This document shows, piece after piece, positions 26,723 through 36,445 of a stretch of DNA of 64,000 nucleotides. Source of the stretch: Mesorhizobium sp. PAMC28654 (GTDB taxonomy: Bacteria > Pseudomonadota > Alphaproteobacteria > Rhizobiales > Rhizobiaceae); assembly GCF_020616515.1 (NCBI RefSeq), contig NZ_CP085135.1:2170001-2234000 (forward strand), given 5' to 3'. Made by a program: the position numbers and the translations under genes. The notes beneath the pieces were generated by a model, which worked only from the letters and a program-made list of their open reading frames with translations, was not told the origin of the DNA and made no database searches. Each line of letters opens with the position of its first letter. The first letter of the stretch is position 1.

Positions 26723-27517
26723 TCAGCCCTGGAAGACGACCGGGAACCAATCCTCGCGCAGTTTCTGGCCGGGCTTCATGTCATGGCCGGTATAGGGAGG
26801 GGACGTGCGGCCGGGCCGCTCGACATAGCGCGCGTCGTCACCGACCCAACGCAGCGAGAGCGCCCTGCGCCGTGCCGGCGTCATGTTGCCGCGCGCGCCA
26901 TGCGCGGTCCTGAAGTCGAACAGGATCGCGTCGCCCGGCTCCATTTCCCATTCGAGGACCTTCAGGGTCGGATCGTTGTCGGGGTCGGGCACCGGCAGAT
27001 AATCGCTGTCGCCAGCGTAGAAGTTGCTGTCGTCGAGCCAGCGCACCGGCAGGATCATCTTGTCCCATTTGTGGGAGCCGGCGATCAGGCGCAGCGTTGC
27101 CTCCTTCACCGGATCGATGGGAATCCAGAAGCTGACCGTCTGCTGTCCGTCGACGAAATAGTAGGGGATGTCCTGATGCCAGGGCGTCGGCTTCTGCGTA
27201 CCCGGCTCCTTGACCAGAACGTGGTCGTGAAAAAACTGGGCGGTGCGCGATTGCATCACCGCCGCCGCGATTGCCGCGGCCGGTGATTCCCTGACGACTT
27301 TCGTGAATTCGGGGATGCGCTCCCAGTTGCAGTAATCGTCGAAGAAACTGCCGCGGCCATTGGCTATGTCGGACGCGGTGGCGCTGCGGTCCTGCATGTT
27401 GCGCTCGATACCGGCTGCGATCGTATCGACCCAGCCCTTGAAGGCACCGCGTATGCAGACCGCACCGTCGCGCTGGTAGTCGGCAATTGTCTGGTTGTCG
27501 ATATGTTGGGAAGCCAT
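26723..27517 (-). CDS. phytanoyl-CoA dioxygenase (PhyH) family oxygenase
   Basis: A 264-residue Fe(II)/2-oxoglutarate dioxygenase-like protein. The metal triad is apparent: WHQD (His and Asp, facial triad) about residue 130 and the distal His in TAHGARGN, followed by Arg residues that could hold 2-oxoglutarate. The start at 27517 follows GGAG in good spacing; an upstream ATG at 27586 has no such site. The gene is divergent from a LysR regulator 90 bases away, so this is probably its target. Substrate unknown; PhyH enzymes in soil bacteria act on diverse small molecules, including ectoine and phosphonates. Confidence 0.83.
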   Translation of the reverse strand: MASQHIDNQTIADYQRDGAVCIRGAFKGWVDTIAAGIERNMQDRSATASDIANGRGSFFDDYCNWERIPEFTKVVRESPAAAIAAAVMQSRTAQFFHDHVLVKEPGTQKPTPWHQDIPYYFVDGQQTVSFWIPIDPVKEATLRLIAGSHKWDKMILPVRWLDDSNFYAGDSDYLPVPDPDNDPTLKVLEWEMEPGDAILFDFRTAHGARGNMTPARRRALSLRWVGDDARYVERPGRTSPPYTGHDMKPGQKLREDWFPVVFQG

Positions 27518-27606
27518 TGGTTTCTCCTGCCTTGGATGGCCTACTATCGCAGCGCTTTCATATCGGGTAAAATAATAACTTCTCATACAGCATATAGTGA
27601 CATCCT

Positions 27607-28518
27607 ATGAATTTGACGCTCGTTCAGCTGCGCTACATGGTAACCGTCGCCCGGCACGGCAGCGTCACCGCCGCCGCAAGAACGCTGAATGTCTCACAGC
27701 CTTCGATTTCCGTTGCGATCGACAATGTCGAGCAGGCCTTCGGCCAAAAACTCTTCGTCCGGCAGCGGGGAAGCGGCATATCGCTGACCTCCTTTGGTCG
27801 CTCGGCGGTGGCCAAGGCGAAGCAGGTTCTGGCCGAGGCGGACGAGCTCGCCGGTCTTGGATCACGCGAAGCGGCCGTCGCCGGCGAACTGGTGCTGGGA
27901 TGTTTCGAGGACCTCGCACCCTATTTCGCGCCGGCGCTCATCCGGTCCTTCTCGGAACGCTGTCCGGCTGTCAGGATGGTCGTGCGCGACGAGACCTTCG
28001 AGACGCTGGGACGACGCATCCTCGATTCCGCCGTGGACCTGGGCCTGACCTATGATCTCGGCCTGCCCTCGCACTTCGCCCGCATCCTGCTGCACGAACT
28101 TCGGCCGCATGCGCTCCTGCCGGCCGGGCACCCGCTGGCGGATCGTCCAGCGGTCAGCCTGGCGGATCTGGCCGCCTATCCGTTGATCACCACGGACCAG
28201 CCTCAGAGCTGGCAGCATATGCTCGACCTGTTCCTGAGCCGCGGCCTCTCCCCCGTGGCTGATATCACGACAAGCTCGTTCGAACTCCAGCGCAGCATGG
28301 TCGCCAACGGCTTTGGCGTCGCGGTGAGCTACACGAGGCCGCATGGCGACCGCAGCTATGACGGCCTGCCGCTGGTCTGCAAACCGATATCGGACCCGCT
28401 GCCCATGCAGAGAATCATCCTCACGCATGACACACGCCAGCGGCTGTCGAACGCCGCGCTGGCGTTTATCGATGTGGCGAAAGGCTGGTTCTCGGTCCAT
28501 GATGTTTTCGCGTCATGA
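27607..28518 (+). CDS. LysR family transcriptional regulator
   Basis: A 303-residue LysR-type regulator with the N-terminal winged helix-turn-helix (QLRYMVTVARHGSVTAAARTLNVSQPSISVAIDNVE) and a periplasmic-binding-like effector domain from about residue 90. It is divergent from the PhyH oxygenase and separated by about 90 bases, so it likely regulates that gene and itself. The effector is unknown. The gene ends 62 bases before ubiA, which has its own start context. Confidence 0.9.
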   Translation: MNLTLVQLRYMVTVARHGSVTAAARTLNVSQPSISVAIDNVEQAFGQKLFVRQRGSGISLTSFGRSAVAKAKQVLAEADELAGLGSREAAVAGELVLGCFEDLAPYFAPALIRSFSERCPAVRMVVRDETFETLGRRILDSAVDLGLTYDLGLPSHFARILLHELRPHALLPAGHPLADRPAVSLADLAAYPLITTDQPQSWQHMLDLFLSRGLSPVADITTSSFELQRSMVANGFGVAVSYTRPHGDRSYDGLPLVCKPISDPLPMQRIILTHDTRQRLSNAALAFIDVAKGWFSVHDVFAS

Positions 28519-28580
28519 TACTTGTTTGAGGGCGGGGCTTAGCGCTTGACGGCTTCGGCCTTCACTGCCACTCCAGCACG

Positions 28581-29564
28581 ATGGAACCTGTCCAGTCGAA
28601 AGCAGCCCAGGGCCGCGTCGCCGACGCACCGAGCGGCCATTGGGTCTACCGGGTGCTGCCGCGCTGGCTGTGGCCCTACGCGCAGCTTGCCCGGTGGGAC
28701 CGGCCGATCGGCTGGCAGTTGCTGCTGTGGCCCTGCTGGTGGTCGGCGGCACTTGCGGCGAGCGCCTATCCGCGCCCCGGCGACCCGCTGCTCTCGCTGC
28801 TGCCGGCGCCCTGGTATCTCGGGCTATTCCTGATCGGTGCCATCGCCATGCGCGGCGCCGGTTGCACCTACAACGACCTCGTCGACCAGGACATCGATAA
28901 TCAGGTCGAGCGGACGCGGTCGCGGCCGCTGCCGTCGGGCAAGGTCACGCGCCGGCGGGCATGGTTGTTTCTCGTCATTCAGGCGCTGGCGGGACTTGCG
29001 GTTCTCTTGCAGTTCAACAGTTTTGCCATCCTGCTTGGCATCTGTTCACTTGCCATCGTCGCTGTCTATCCGTTCATGAAACGGTTCACCAACTGGCCGC
29101 AATTCGTGCTCGGCCTTGCGTTTTCCTGGGGCGCGTTGATGGGATGGGCCGTGGAATTCGGCGACATCGACGGTCCGGCGATCATGCTCTACATCGGCTC
29201 GATCCTGTGGGTGATCGGCTATGACACGATCTACGCCCACCAGGACAAGGAAGACGACGCCCTGGTGGGCGTGCGCTCGACCGCAAGGCTGTTCGGCGAC
29301 AACACCAAGACCTGGCTCGTCGGGCTCTATGGCGGGGCACTGGTGTGCTTTGCCATCGCCTTTGCGTCAGCGCAGGCGCCAGTGCCAGCACTGGCCGGAT
29401 TGATCGCCGCCGGCGCCCATATGATCAGGCAGATTTCCGTGCTGGAAATCGACGATGCGGACCAATGCCTTCGGCTGTTCAAGTCGAATAACCAGGTCGG
29501 CTGGCTGATCTTTCTCGGGCTGATCGGCGGTGCGGTGTGGGTGGCGCTGAAGCCGCTGGTGTAG
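28581..29564 (+). CDS. ubiA: 4-hydroxybenzoate polyprenyltransferase UbiA
   Basis: Membrane enzyme that attaches the polyprenyl chain to 4-hydroxybenzoate in ubiquinone synthesis. The 327-residue protein has about eight hydrophobic segments and the two aspartate-rich Mg-diphosphate motifs of UbiA: NDLVDQDIDNQV near residue 94 and DKEDDALVG near 221. Its polyprenyl substrate would come from the synthase encoded at 45 kb. A weak inverted repeat follows the stop. Confidence 0.93.
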   Translation: MEPVQSKAAQGRVADAPSGHWVYRVLPRWLWPYAQLARWDRPIGWQLLLWPCWWSAALAASAYPRPGDPLLSLLPAPWYLGLFLIGAIAMRGAGCTYNDLVDQDIDNQVERTRSRPLPSGKVTRRRAWLFLVIQALAGLAVLLQFNSFAILLGICSLAIVAVYPFMKRFTNWPQFVLGLAFSWGALMGWAVEFGDIDGPAIMLYIGSILWVIGYDTIYAHQDKEDDALVGVRSTARLFGDNTKTWLVGLYGGALVCFAIAFASAQAPVPALAGLIAAGAHMIRQISVLEIDDADQCLRLFKSNNQVGWLIFLGLIGGAVWVALKPLV

Positions 29565-29579
29565 CGGCATCGCCTTTTC

Positions 29580-29607
29580 GAGCATATCCCAAATCGGGAT
29601 CAAGCTC
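29580..29607. repeat. short inverted repeat between ubiA and the DUF6101 gene
   Basis: GAGCATATCCC at the left pairs imperfectly with GGGATCAAGCTC at the right around an AAAT loop, a shortened version of a palindrome type common between rhizobial genes. It overlaps the stop of the convergent gene and could serve as a terminator. Confidence 0.4.
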
Positions 29608-30172
29608 AGTCTCGCGAGATGATCTCCTGGCCGCCGATGACCAGCCTGAGACCCAGGTCGCCTGCCCTGCGGCGAGCGAGGAAGCGAGGGCGGCGCATGG
29701 TGGAAATACGCCCCTTGCGACGATCCTGCGCCGGCAGCGTCTTGATGGCCTCGCCAAGCGATTCTTCCAGGGTGCGGGCAACGCCATCGGACTCGATCAG
29801 CAGCATAGGCAGGCGGTAGGCGTCGGCCCAGGCGCGCCAGTCGGCGGCGACATCGTCGAGATCGTCGGCCACAAGCAGCGGCACCGACAGCATCGGATCA
29901 TTGTGCAGCAGTTCCAGCGTCACCGTGACATTGCCATCGGGATCCTCCATCGCGCGGGCGGCAACGCCGCGGAACGCGTTGGCGGGCAGAGCGATGATCG
30001 CCGGCACGCCGCTCATCTCCAGCATGCGGCGAATAACGGCGCCGCGATGGTCGATGGTGAAGGTAACGTCGCCATAGTCGTCGCGCGTGGCGTAACTCAC
30101 CACTTGCGGCAGGCGAAATGGGTCGAGGCGCATGTTGCGTCCCGCCCAGACTGGCTTCAGTCCGGTGTTCAT
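29606..30172 (-). CDS. DUF6101 family protein
   Basis: A 188-residue soluble protein that I recognise as the Rhizobiales-restricted DUF6101 family: N-terminal MRLDPFRLPQVVSYATRDD, a predicted central beta-sandwich with alternating polar strands (VTVTLELLHNDPMLSVPLLVADD), and a basic C-terminal helix rich in Arg. No catalytic motif is evident, and no function is known. It is convergent with ubiA. The preceding gap contains a GAGAGCCGG/CCGGTTCTC-type inverted repeat that may fold in its leader. Confidence 0.72.
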   Translation of the reverse strand: MNTGLKPVWAGRNMRLDPFRLPQVVSYATRDDYGDVTFTIDHRGAVIRRMLEMSGVPAIIALPANAFRGVAARAMEDPDGNVTVTLELLHNDPMLSVPLLVADDLDDVAADWRAWADAYRLPMLLIESDGVARTLEESLGEAIKTLPAQDRRKGRISTMRRPRFLARRRAGDLGLRLVIGGQEIISRD

Positions 30173-30355
30173 ACGGTGCCTTCCTGTCTCTCCTGAGAGC
30201 CGGTATCCGGTTCTCTCCGGGCCGGTTTTTCCGACCTCGTTTGTGAGGAGACAGTAGCGCCGGGTCCTTACCGCCGGGCTTAAGAAAGTCGGTTAAATTT
30301 TGCTGATCTCAGGGATGGTTATCGGAATGCAACCAGACACAACATCTTGAAAGGA

Positions 30356-31786
30356 TTAGATAACCTTACCGGGATTCATGATCCCCGCCGGATCGAACGC
30401 CGCCTTTACTCTGCGCATCAGATCGATCGCCATTGGCGGCGCCGTGGCGATCAGTTCGTCCCGCTTCAGCTGGCCGATGCCGTGCTCTGCCGAGATCGAA
30501 CCGTGGAAGCCCCGCACCACGTCATGCACCGCCTTGTTCATGGCATGGTAAAGGTCGAGGAACGCCTGGTCATCGCCGTCGGCGGGCCGGGAGATATTGT
30601 AGTGCAGATTGCCGTCGCCCATGTGGCCGAAGCAGACGACACGTGCACTCGGGCTCACCGAAGCCACGGCGCCGGCGGCTTTTTCGATGAAGTCCGGTAT
30701 CGACGCGATCGGCACTGAAATGTCGTGCTTGATCGACGCGCCCTCGGGCTTTTGCGCTTCGGGCAGCACCTCGCGGAAATTCCAGAAGGCGTCGTCCTGC
30801 GCGAGGCTTGCGGCGATGACTGCGTCCCCGACGATCTCCTGCTCGAGGCCGGCTGACAGCACCTCCTCGATCAAGCCCCTTGCGTCCTCGGCCGAGCGGC
30901 CTGAAGAAATCTGCATCAGCACATACCAGGGCCAGTCATCGACCAGCGGCCGGGTCACGCCCTGGGCGTGCGCAAGGGTGAAGTCGTATGGCCGCCTGCC
31001 GATCAGCTCGAAAGCGGTGAGCGCGGCACCGGCGCAGTCCATTGCCAGGCCGAACAGGGACAGTGCTGCTTCCGGCGACGACAGGCCGACAAAGGCCACT
31101 TCGCGGCCCTTGGGCTTCGGAAAAAGCTTGAGCACGGCGGCGGTGATGACGCCGAGCGTGCCTTCCGCGCCGACGAACAGGTTCTTGAGGTCGTAGCCGG
31201 TGTTGTCCTTCTTCAGCTTGCGCAGGTCGTCGAAAACTTCGCCGGTCGGCAAGACCACTTCGACACCCAGGCAGAGTTCCCGCGCATTGCCATAGGCAAG
31301 CACGCCGGTGCCGCCGGCATTGGAGGAAAGGTTGCCGCCGATCTGACAGGACCCCTGTGCGGCGAGCGACAGCGGAAACAGCCTGTCGGCGGCATCGGCC
31401 GCCTCTTGCAGCGTCTGCAGGATGACGCCAGCCTCGACCGTCACCGTGTTGGACAGGACATCGATTTCGCGGATTCGGTTCAACCGTGACAGCGACAGGA
31501 TGATCTCGTGGCCGGACTTGTCCGGCACCTGGGCGCCGACCAATCCGGTGTTGCCGCTCTGCGGCACGACGGGCGTTCCGGTCTCGGTCGCCAGCCGCAT
31601 GATGCGGCCGACTTCTTCGACGCTGCCGGGCCTGAGCACCAGCGATGTCCTGCCATGCCACAGGCCGCGCCGCTCGATCAGATAAGGTGCGATGTCCTGC
31701 TGGTCGCGCAGCGCGTATTTGTCGCCGACGATTGCCGCGAAGCGGTCGATGAGGGAGCGATCGAGGTCTTCGGAAATTTCAGCCAT
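30356..31786 (-). CDS. FAD-linked oxidase, D-2-hydroxyacid dehydrogenase-like
   Basis: A 476-residue vanillyl-alcohol-oxidase-superfamily flavoprotein. It has the FAD-binding PP loop PQSGNTGLVGAQVPDKSG, a flavin-binding GSCQIGGNLSSNAGG segment, and C-terminal motifs FGHMGDGNLHYN and SAEHGIGQ that are typical of the D-lactate/D-2-hydroxyglutarate dehydrogenase branch (also GlcD). No Fe-S domain is fused. It is nine bases downstream of the tsaC/Sua5 gene on the same strand, implying cotranscription, although the two activities have no evident link. Confidence 0.85.
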   Translation of the reverse strand: MAEISEDLDRSLIDRFAAIVGDKYALRDQQDIAPYLIERRGLWHGRTSLVLRPGSVEEVGRIMRLATETGTPVVPQSGNTGLVGAQVPDKSGHEIILSLSRLNRIREIDVLSNTVTVEAGVILQTLQEAADAADRLFPLSLAAQGSCQIGGNLSSNAGGTGVLAYGNARELCLGVEVVLPTGEVFDDLRKLKKDNTGYDLKNLFVGAEGTLGVITAAVLKLFPKPKGREVAFVGLSSPEAALSLFGLAMDCAGAALTAFELIGRRPYDFTLAHAQGVTRPLVDDWPWYVLMQISSGRSAEDARGLIEEVLSAGLEQEIVGDAVIAASLAQDDAFWNFREVLPEAQKPEGASIKHDISVPIASIPDFIEKAAGAVASVSPSARVVCFGHMGDGNLHYNISRPADGDDQAFLDLYHAMNKAVHDVVRGFHGSISAEHGIGQLKRDELIATAPPMAIDLMRRVKAAFDPAGIMNPGKVI

Positions 31787-31795
31787 GTCTGAAAG

Positions 31796-32776
31796 CTATG
31801 TCTCTGAGCCGATGTTGTCACGTGGGGCGGCGGCGCGCGAAAGCCTGTCGTTGATCGCTTCTCCCAGTCCTTCGAAAGGGATCGGCTCCACGGCGATCGT
31901 CGCGGCGCCGCTGCGATCAAGATCCTGCATATAGGCAAAGAGATTGCTTGCCGCCTCACGCAGGTCACCGGCCTCGGACAGATTGAGGAGTGCCATAGCT
32001 CCTTGCCAACCGTCGACACGCCGATTGCCGAAAGCCAGCAACGCTTCACCGGCGTCCACGGTCTGAGCATTGAGCCGCACCGCTGCGCCCGGCGCATAGT
32101 GGGAGGCGAGCATGCCCGGCGCCTCGATCCCCACTGCTATGCCGCGCAGCAGTGCCTTGCCCAGGACCAACTCGATCTCTCCGGCGGCGATTCCGCCGGG
32201 CCTCAGCAGTCGCACCTCCGAGCCCTCGACCTTCACGATCGTCGATTCCAGCCCCACCGGTGTCGCGCCGCCATCGACCACCAGCCTGATCCTGCCGCCG
32301 AGATCGTCGGACACAGCCTGGGCCGTCGTCGCGCTGATCCTGCCGGATGAATTGGCGCTGGGCGCGGCCAGCGGGCGGCCGAGCCTGGCGATCAGGTCGC
32401 CGCCAAAGCCTTGGGGCATGCGCAGCGCGATCGTATCCAGCCCGGCGGTGACCAGCGGATGAATGCCGTTGCCCGGCCGCTGCGGCAGCACCAGCGTCAA
32501 AGGGCCAGGCCAGAATGTTTCGGCGAGCTTTCTGGACAGAGGATCAAACAGCGCGATGCGCTCGGCCATCGCCATATCGGCGACATGGGCGATCAGCGGA
32601 TTGAAGCGCGGGCGGCCCTTGGCCTCGAAAATGCGGGCGACACCAATGCCGTTGGTCGCGTCCCCGGCGAGCCCATAGACGGTTTCGGTAGGTATGGCGA
32701 CGACATCGCCACCTTCGAGCAGCGCCAGCGCCCGCTCCATCGCCTCCCCGACGACAATTATCTCAGCCACTCTCAT
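31796..32776 (-). CDS. tsaC: L-threonylcarbamoyladenylate synthase (Sua5/YrdC/TsaC)
   Basis: Makes threonylcarbamoyl-AMP from threonine, bicarbonate and ATP for the t6A37 modification of ANN-decoding tRNAs. The N-terminal 200 residues show the YrdC signatures IPTETVYGLAGDATN, KGRPRFNPLIAHV and APSANSSG(R). A C-terminal Sua5 domain of about 100 residues follows, so it is the long Sua5 form (326 residues). The ATG at 32774-32776 was chosen because the conserved domain starts nine residues later and a GAGGTG precedes it; the frame stays open upstream for 51 codons without conserved sequence. Confidence 0.9.
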   Translation of the reverse strand: MRVAEIIVVGEAMERALALLEGGDVVAIPTETVYGLAGDATNGIGVARIFEAKGRPRFNPLIAHVADMAMAERIALFDPLSRKLAETFWPGPLTLVLPQRPGNGIHPLVTAGLDTIALRMPQGFGGDLIARLGRPLAAPSANSSGRISATTAQAVSDDLGGRIRLVVDGGATPVGLESTIVKVEGSEVRLLRPGGIAAGEIELVLGKALLRGIAVGIEAPGMLASHYAPGAAVRLNAQTVDAGEALLAFGNRRVDGWQGAMALLNLSEAGDLREAASNLFAYMQDLDRSGAATIAVEPIPFEGLGEAINDRLSRAAAPRDNIGSET

Positions 32777-32930
32777 CACCTCATGGAGGCTGGTGCGTAG
32801 TACGGCGGTGCCCGCGGGGCAAGTGCGGGCATTGGCGAATTCTAAATCCCTAAAATGGTATGTTTCCGCGCAAGCCGACATCAATTCCCGCACGGTATGG
32901 TGTCGGCTTGCTGGGCAAGGGGTTACCATC

Positions 32931-33422
32931 GTGCGTATTCACATCATCGGTTCTGTCGCTCTGTCGCTGGCGGCAATAGGCGGTACGGCACAGGCGTCGT
33001 CGCTCATCGTTCTTGGACCGCCAGGCTCGACGCCGTCCGTCATCAGGCTCGTCGCACTTGAACAGTCCAAGGCAGCCGACATCAAGTCCTCTGTCGTGGC
33101 GCTCGGCGAGCCGATGCCGGATGTCACCTATGAGAAGGTGGCCGCACTCCCTGACCAGCCCGTGGCCAACCATGGGCCGATGCAAGCTCCGATGATCATT
33201 CGCGGCGGCGTCGTCGGTGGCGCCTTTGATACGCCCGCGCCGCGCGCTGGAACCGCTGCCGCACCAGCACCGGTGGCAACCGCCCCCACGCCGCCATCGG
33301 GAACCGCTGCAGCAACTCCCGCGAACGGCATGGCGTCCAACAAGAAGGTTGCATCATCCGCGGGCACGCCTGCCGCGACACCACAGCCGACTCCCGTCCC
33401 CGGTATCGGAAAACTCAAATAG
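32931..33422 (+). CDS. exported Ala/Pro-rich protein, function unknown
   Basis: A 163-residue protein with a signal peptide (residues 1-22, ending GTAQA) and a short globular segment (SSLIVLGPPGSTPSVIRLVALEQSKAADI), then a low-complexity Ala/Pro/Thr tail up to the C-terminus. The GTG at 32931 is taken as start because AAGGGG lies nine bases upstream and the signal peptide begins there; the reading frame extends further left without a signal. The conserved N-terminal domain may be widespread in Mesorhizobium, but I do not recognise it. It is divergent from tsaC. Confidence 0.62.
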   Translation: MRIHIIGSVALSLAAIGGTAQASSLIVLGPPGSTPSVIRLVALEQSKAADIKSSVVALGEPMPDVTYEKVAALPDQPVANHGPMQAPMIIRGGVVGGAFDTPAPRAGTAAAPAPVATAPTPPSGTAAATPANGMASNKKVASSAGTPAATPQPTPVPGIGKLK

Positions 33423-33467
33423 CTGACATTCTCGAACGCTGACGGGACGCCGAAGGCACCGGCAGCA

Positions 33468-33499
33468 AAACAGGGCGACGCTCGCACGCCGCCCTGTTC
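33468..33499 (-). terminator. terminator hairpin between convergent genes
   Basis: ACAGGGCG (33470-33477) pairs with CGCCCTGT (33490-33497) around a 12-base loop, with a four-base T-run on the minus strand. It sits 30 bases past the end of the acidic-protein gene and 45 bases past the exported-protein gene. Confidence 0.55.
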
Positions 33500-33527
33500 C
33501 GTCGACAGAAATCGCAGGTGGAATATC

Positions 33528-33854
33528 TCAGGCCGCGACGTGTTCGTCAGCGTCGTCGGATTCTTCGTCATCTTCCTCGTCGTCAGCGTGATCGCCTTCA
33601 GCCTTCACGCCTTCTTCGGCATCTTCTTCATCACCGTGTTCGCCGTCTTCTTCGTCTTCATCGTCGTCCGAGAGGGTAGCGGCTTCTTCGCCTTCGCTCT
33701 CCTCGTGGTCGTCGCCTTCCTCGTGCTCATGCGACAGGTCGGCGGCCTCGACCGCGGCGGCTGCATGATCGACGGTGGTTTCGGAGACGGATTCAAGCGC
33801 CTCGGCGGTGCCCGAGGTTTCTTCAGTCACTTCGATTTCGTGAGCGGAATTCAT
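33528..33854 (-). CDS. very acidic low-complexity protein, function unknown
   Basis: A 108-residue protein composed largely of Glu, Asp, Ala and His (runs such as DDDEDEEDGEHGDEEDAEEG), with no hydrophobic core, so it is probably disordered. The ATG at 33852-33854 follows a GGAGG site by five bases, supporting real translation. Disordered acidic proteins may bind basic partners or metals; no family is recognised. The opposite strand encodes an equally long hydrophobic open frame, which I attribute to the complement of the Glu/Asp codons. Confidence 0.6.
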   Translation of the reverse strand: MNSAHEIEVTEETSGTAEALESVSETTVDHAAAAVEAADLSHEHEEGDDHEESEGEEAATLSDDDEDEEDGEHGDEEDAEEGVKAEGDHADDEEDDEESDDADEHVAA

Positions 33855-34065
33855 GGAAGCCTCCGTGGGGTTGGGGAACATGTCCCTTTTGCCACGGAGA
33901 GATCATCGTCATATGACTGTAAGCCGGCTTGAACGGCCGGTTGGAACAAATTTTTTCTCAGGGCACAGAGCCCATTTTTCATAGCATGGTCCCGTCCGAA
34001 CCACAGGTCAGCGGGGCAAAAAACCGGGCCCGCCTTTCGTCAAGACGAACCTTCGGTTCGAACTC

Positions 34066-36222
34066 TCAACCGGCGATCTTGGAGAAGTCCGCCACCTGGC
34101 CGGTTGCCGTGCGGATGCGGGTGAGCAGCGCGAGACGATTGGCGCGCACCGCCTGGTCCTCATCATTCACGAGAACGCGTTCAAAGAATGAATCAACCGG
34201 TTCGCGCAGCACGCTAAGCGCCAGCATGGCGCCGGAAAAATCTTCGTTTTGAATCGCTTCGCCGGCTTGCTTCTCAGCCTGATTCACCGCCGCGAACAGC
34301 GATTTCTCGGCGTCTTCGCGAAGAAGCGCCGGCTCAACATGTTCGGCGACCAGCGTTTTCTTCTTCTCCTCGGCGGCCAGAATGTTGGCCGCACGCTTTG
34401 TGCCGGCGAGCAGGTTCCTGCCATCCTCGGTCTCTAGGAATTTGCCGAGTGCCTCGACCCGACGGACGATCTGCAAGAGGTCGTCGGACCGCGGCGTGAT
34501 CACCGCGTCGATCAGGTCATGGCGTGCGCCCTGGTCGCGGAGATAGACTTTCAGGCGATCGTGGAAGAAAGCGAGGAGATCACGGATCTGGTCCGCACTA
34601 TCCCCTGCATAGCGCGTGGCAGCGCTGCCGAAAACTGAAGCCAGTTTCAGCTGGATGCGATTTTCGACCAGGATCCTGACCACGCCCAGCGCTGCACGAC
34701 GCAGCGCGTAAGGATCCTTCGAACCAGTCGGCTTCTCGTCGATCGCCCAGAAGCCGACCAGCGTGTCGAGCTTGTCGGCGAGCGCGACGGCGACCGAGAC
34801 TGGGTCGCTCGGCACATAATCGGACGGACCTTGCGGCTTGTAATGTTCCTCGATGGCTGCGGCCACGGATGGATGCTCTCCTTGGAGCAGCGCGTATTTG
34901 CGGCCCATGGCGCCCTGCAGTTCGGGAAATTCGCCGACCACTTCGGTGGTGAGATCGGCCTTAGCCAAAACGGTGGCGCGACTTGCCAGCGCGGTATCGG
35001 CGCCGACGATTGGCGCCAGCTCTTCGGCCAGCCGCTTGATCCGCTCTACCCGCTCGCCCTGCGTGCCAAGCTTGGCATGGAAAGTGACGCCGAGATGGTC
35101 GAGGCGGGCCATGCGCTGGTCGAGCGGCTTGTTCAGATCGAGTCCGAACTTTTCCGCCGAGGCCTGCAACTGGTCGAGATCCGGCAGATCACCCTGGTCG
35201 GTCTTCCAGAAGTAGAGTGCATCGGACAGGCGTGCACGCACCACCTTGCCGTTGCCGCGCGCGATCTCCCTGCCGCCATCGCTGGCTTCGATGTTGGCGG
35301 TCAGGATGAAGTGGTTCGAAAGCCCCTCGAGCGCCCCTTGCGGCCGCGTGACGAAGCACTTCTGGTTGGCGCGGATCGTCAGCCGGATCACCTCGGCCGG
35401 AATGGCGAGAAAATCCTGTTCGAATTCGCCCATCAGCACGACGGGCCATTCGACGAGCCCGGACACCTCCTCCAGCAGGCCTTCATCCTCGATCAGGTCG
35501 AGCCCGTTGGCGAAAGCGAGGTTCCTGGCATCAGCAAGGATGATCTCCTTGCGGCGGTCTGCATCGAGCACAACCTTCGCCGCCTCGAGCTTGGAGACAT
35601 AGTCGTCGAAGCGACGCACGGTGATAGCGCCCGGCGCATGGAAACGATGGCCGTAGGTGACATTGCCGGCACGGATGCCGTCGATCTCGAAATCGACGAT
35701 CACCGGTTCCTCGGTCTCCGGGCCGAAGGTGCAGAGGATTGTCTGCAGCGGCCGCACCCAGCGCAAGGAACCTGGCTTCGCCGAGGCAGGCCCCCAGCGC
35801 ATCGATTTCGGCCAGGGGAAAGTACGGATGATGCCCGGCACCAGCTCGGCGATGATATCTTCCGCCGCCCGGCCTGGCTTCGAGATGTGGGCGACGTAGA
35901 AATCGCCTTTCTTGGGATCGGAATGGACATGCGCATCAGTGATCGAAGACAGGCCCGCCTTGCGCAGGAACCCCTGGACCGCCTGTTCAGGCGCCGTCGT
36001 CGAAGGCCCTTTGATTTCCTCGCGGATATCCTTCGAACGCGCGTTCAGGCCGCGAATGTCCAGCGTCAGCCGGCGCGGCGTCCAATACTCGCGCGCCGCC
36101 TCATAGGTCAGACCGGCCTCGACCAGGCCGTCGGTCAGCATCTTCTTCAGGTCGCCCGCCGCCTTGCGCTGCATGCGGGCAGGAATCTCTTCGGAGCGGA
36201 GTTCTAGAAGAAGGTCAGGCAT
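34066..36222 (-). CDS. glyS: glycyl-tRNA synthetase beta subunit
   Basis: The large (718-residue) non-catalytic-core subunit of the alpha2-beta2 glycyl-tRNA synthetase, carrying tRNA binding. The N-terminus ([22 protein letters not shown]) is the family signature; B3/B4-like and HD-like domains and a C-terminal DALR-type anticodon domain follow, including [18 protein letters not shown] at the end. It is downstream of glyQ on the same strand, separated by 363 bases that hold only a doubtful short ORF, so the pair may have separate or read-through transcription. Confidence 0.95.
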   Translation of the reverse strand: MPDLLLELRSEEIPARMQRKAAGDLKKMLTDGLVEAGLTYEAAREYWTPRRLTLDIRGLNARSKDIREEIKGPSTTAPEQAVQGFLRKAGLSSITDAHVHSDPKKGDFYVAHISKPGRAAEDIIAELVPGIIRTFPWPKSMRWGPASAKPGSLRWVRPLQTILCTFGPETEEPVIVDFEIDGIRAGNVTYGHRFHAPGAITVRRFDDYVSKLEAAKVVLDADRRKEIILADARNLAFANGLDLIEDEGLLEEVSGLVEWPVVLMGEFEQDFLAIPAEVIRLTIRANQKCFVTRPQGALEGLSNHFILTANIEASDGGREIARGNGKVVRARLSDALYFWKTDQGDLPDLDQLQASAEKFGLDLNKPLDQRMARLDHLGVTFHAKLGTQGERVERIKRLAEELAPIVGADTALASRATVLAKADLTTEVVGEFPELQGAMGRKYALLQGEHPSVAAAIEEHYKPQGPSDYVPSDPVSVAVALADKLDTLVGFWAIDEKPTGSKDPYALRRAALGVVRILVENRIQLKLASVFGSAATRYAGDSADQIRDLLAFFHDRLKVYLRDQGARHDLIDAVITPRSDDLLQIVRRVEALGKFLETEDGRNLLAGTKRAANILAAEEKKKTLVAEHVEPALLREDAEKSLFAAVNQAEKQAGEAIQNEDFSGAMLALSVLREPVDSFFERVLVNDEDQAVRANRLALLTRIRTATGQVADFSKIAG

Positions 36223-36445
36223 GGATGAGGCTCACGCAGCAAGGGTCCGCGCGGGGCATAGCAACTCGGCTGGCCGCTGTCACCCTTTCCGCGCGCCGAT
36301 CGCCGACTTCGGCCATTTTCCGGAGATTTTCGGGCTGCTGTCGGGCTGATGCCGACTTGCCCGTCCTTGGGTCAAAGATTTCCATGAACCGAACGCAGCG
36401 CTGAAGCGACCCACGCTCAGGCAGTGAACCATTGGCTGAACGACC

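Noticed and set aside
33540..33932. Hydrophobic 130-codon frame resembling a membrane protein
   Set aside because: It is the complement of the Glu/Asp-rich gene; no ribosome site supports it.
34040..34066. GGTTCGAACTCT, resembling a tRNA T-arm, before the glyS end
   Set aside because: No D-arm, anticodon stem or acceptor stem can be drawn around it; it is part of a small local hairpin.
34831..36207. 458-codon plus-strand frame opposite glyS
   Set aside because: Antisense shadow of the glycyl-tRNA synthetase beta subunit.
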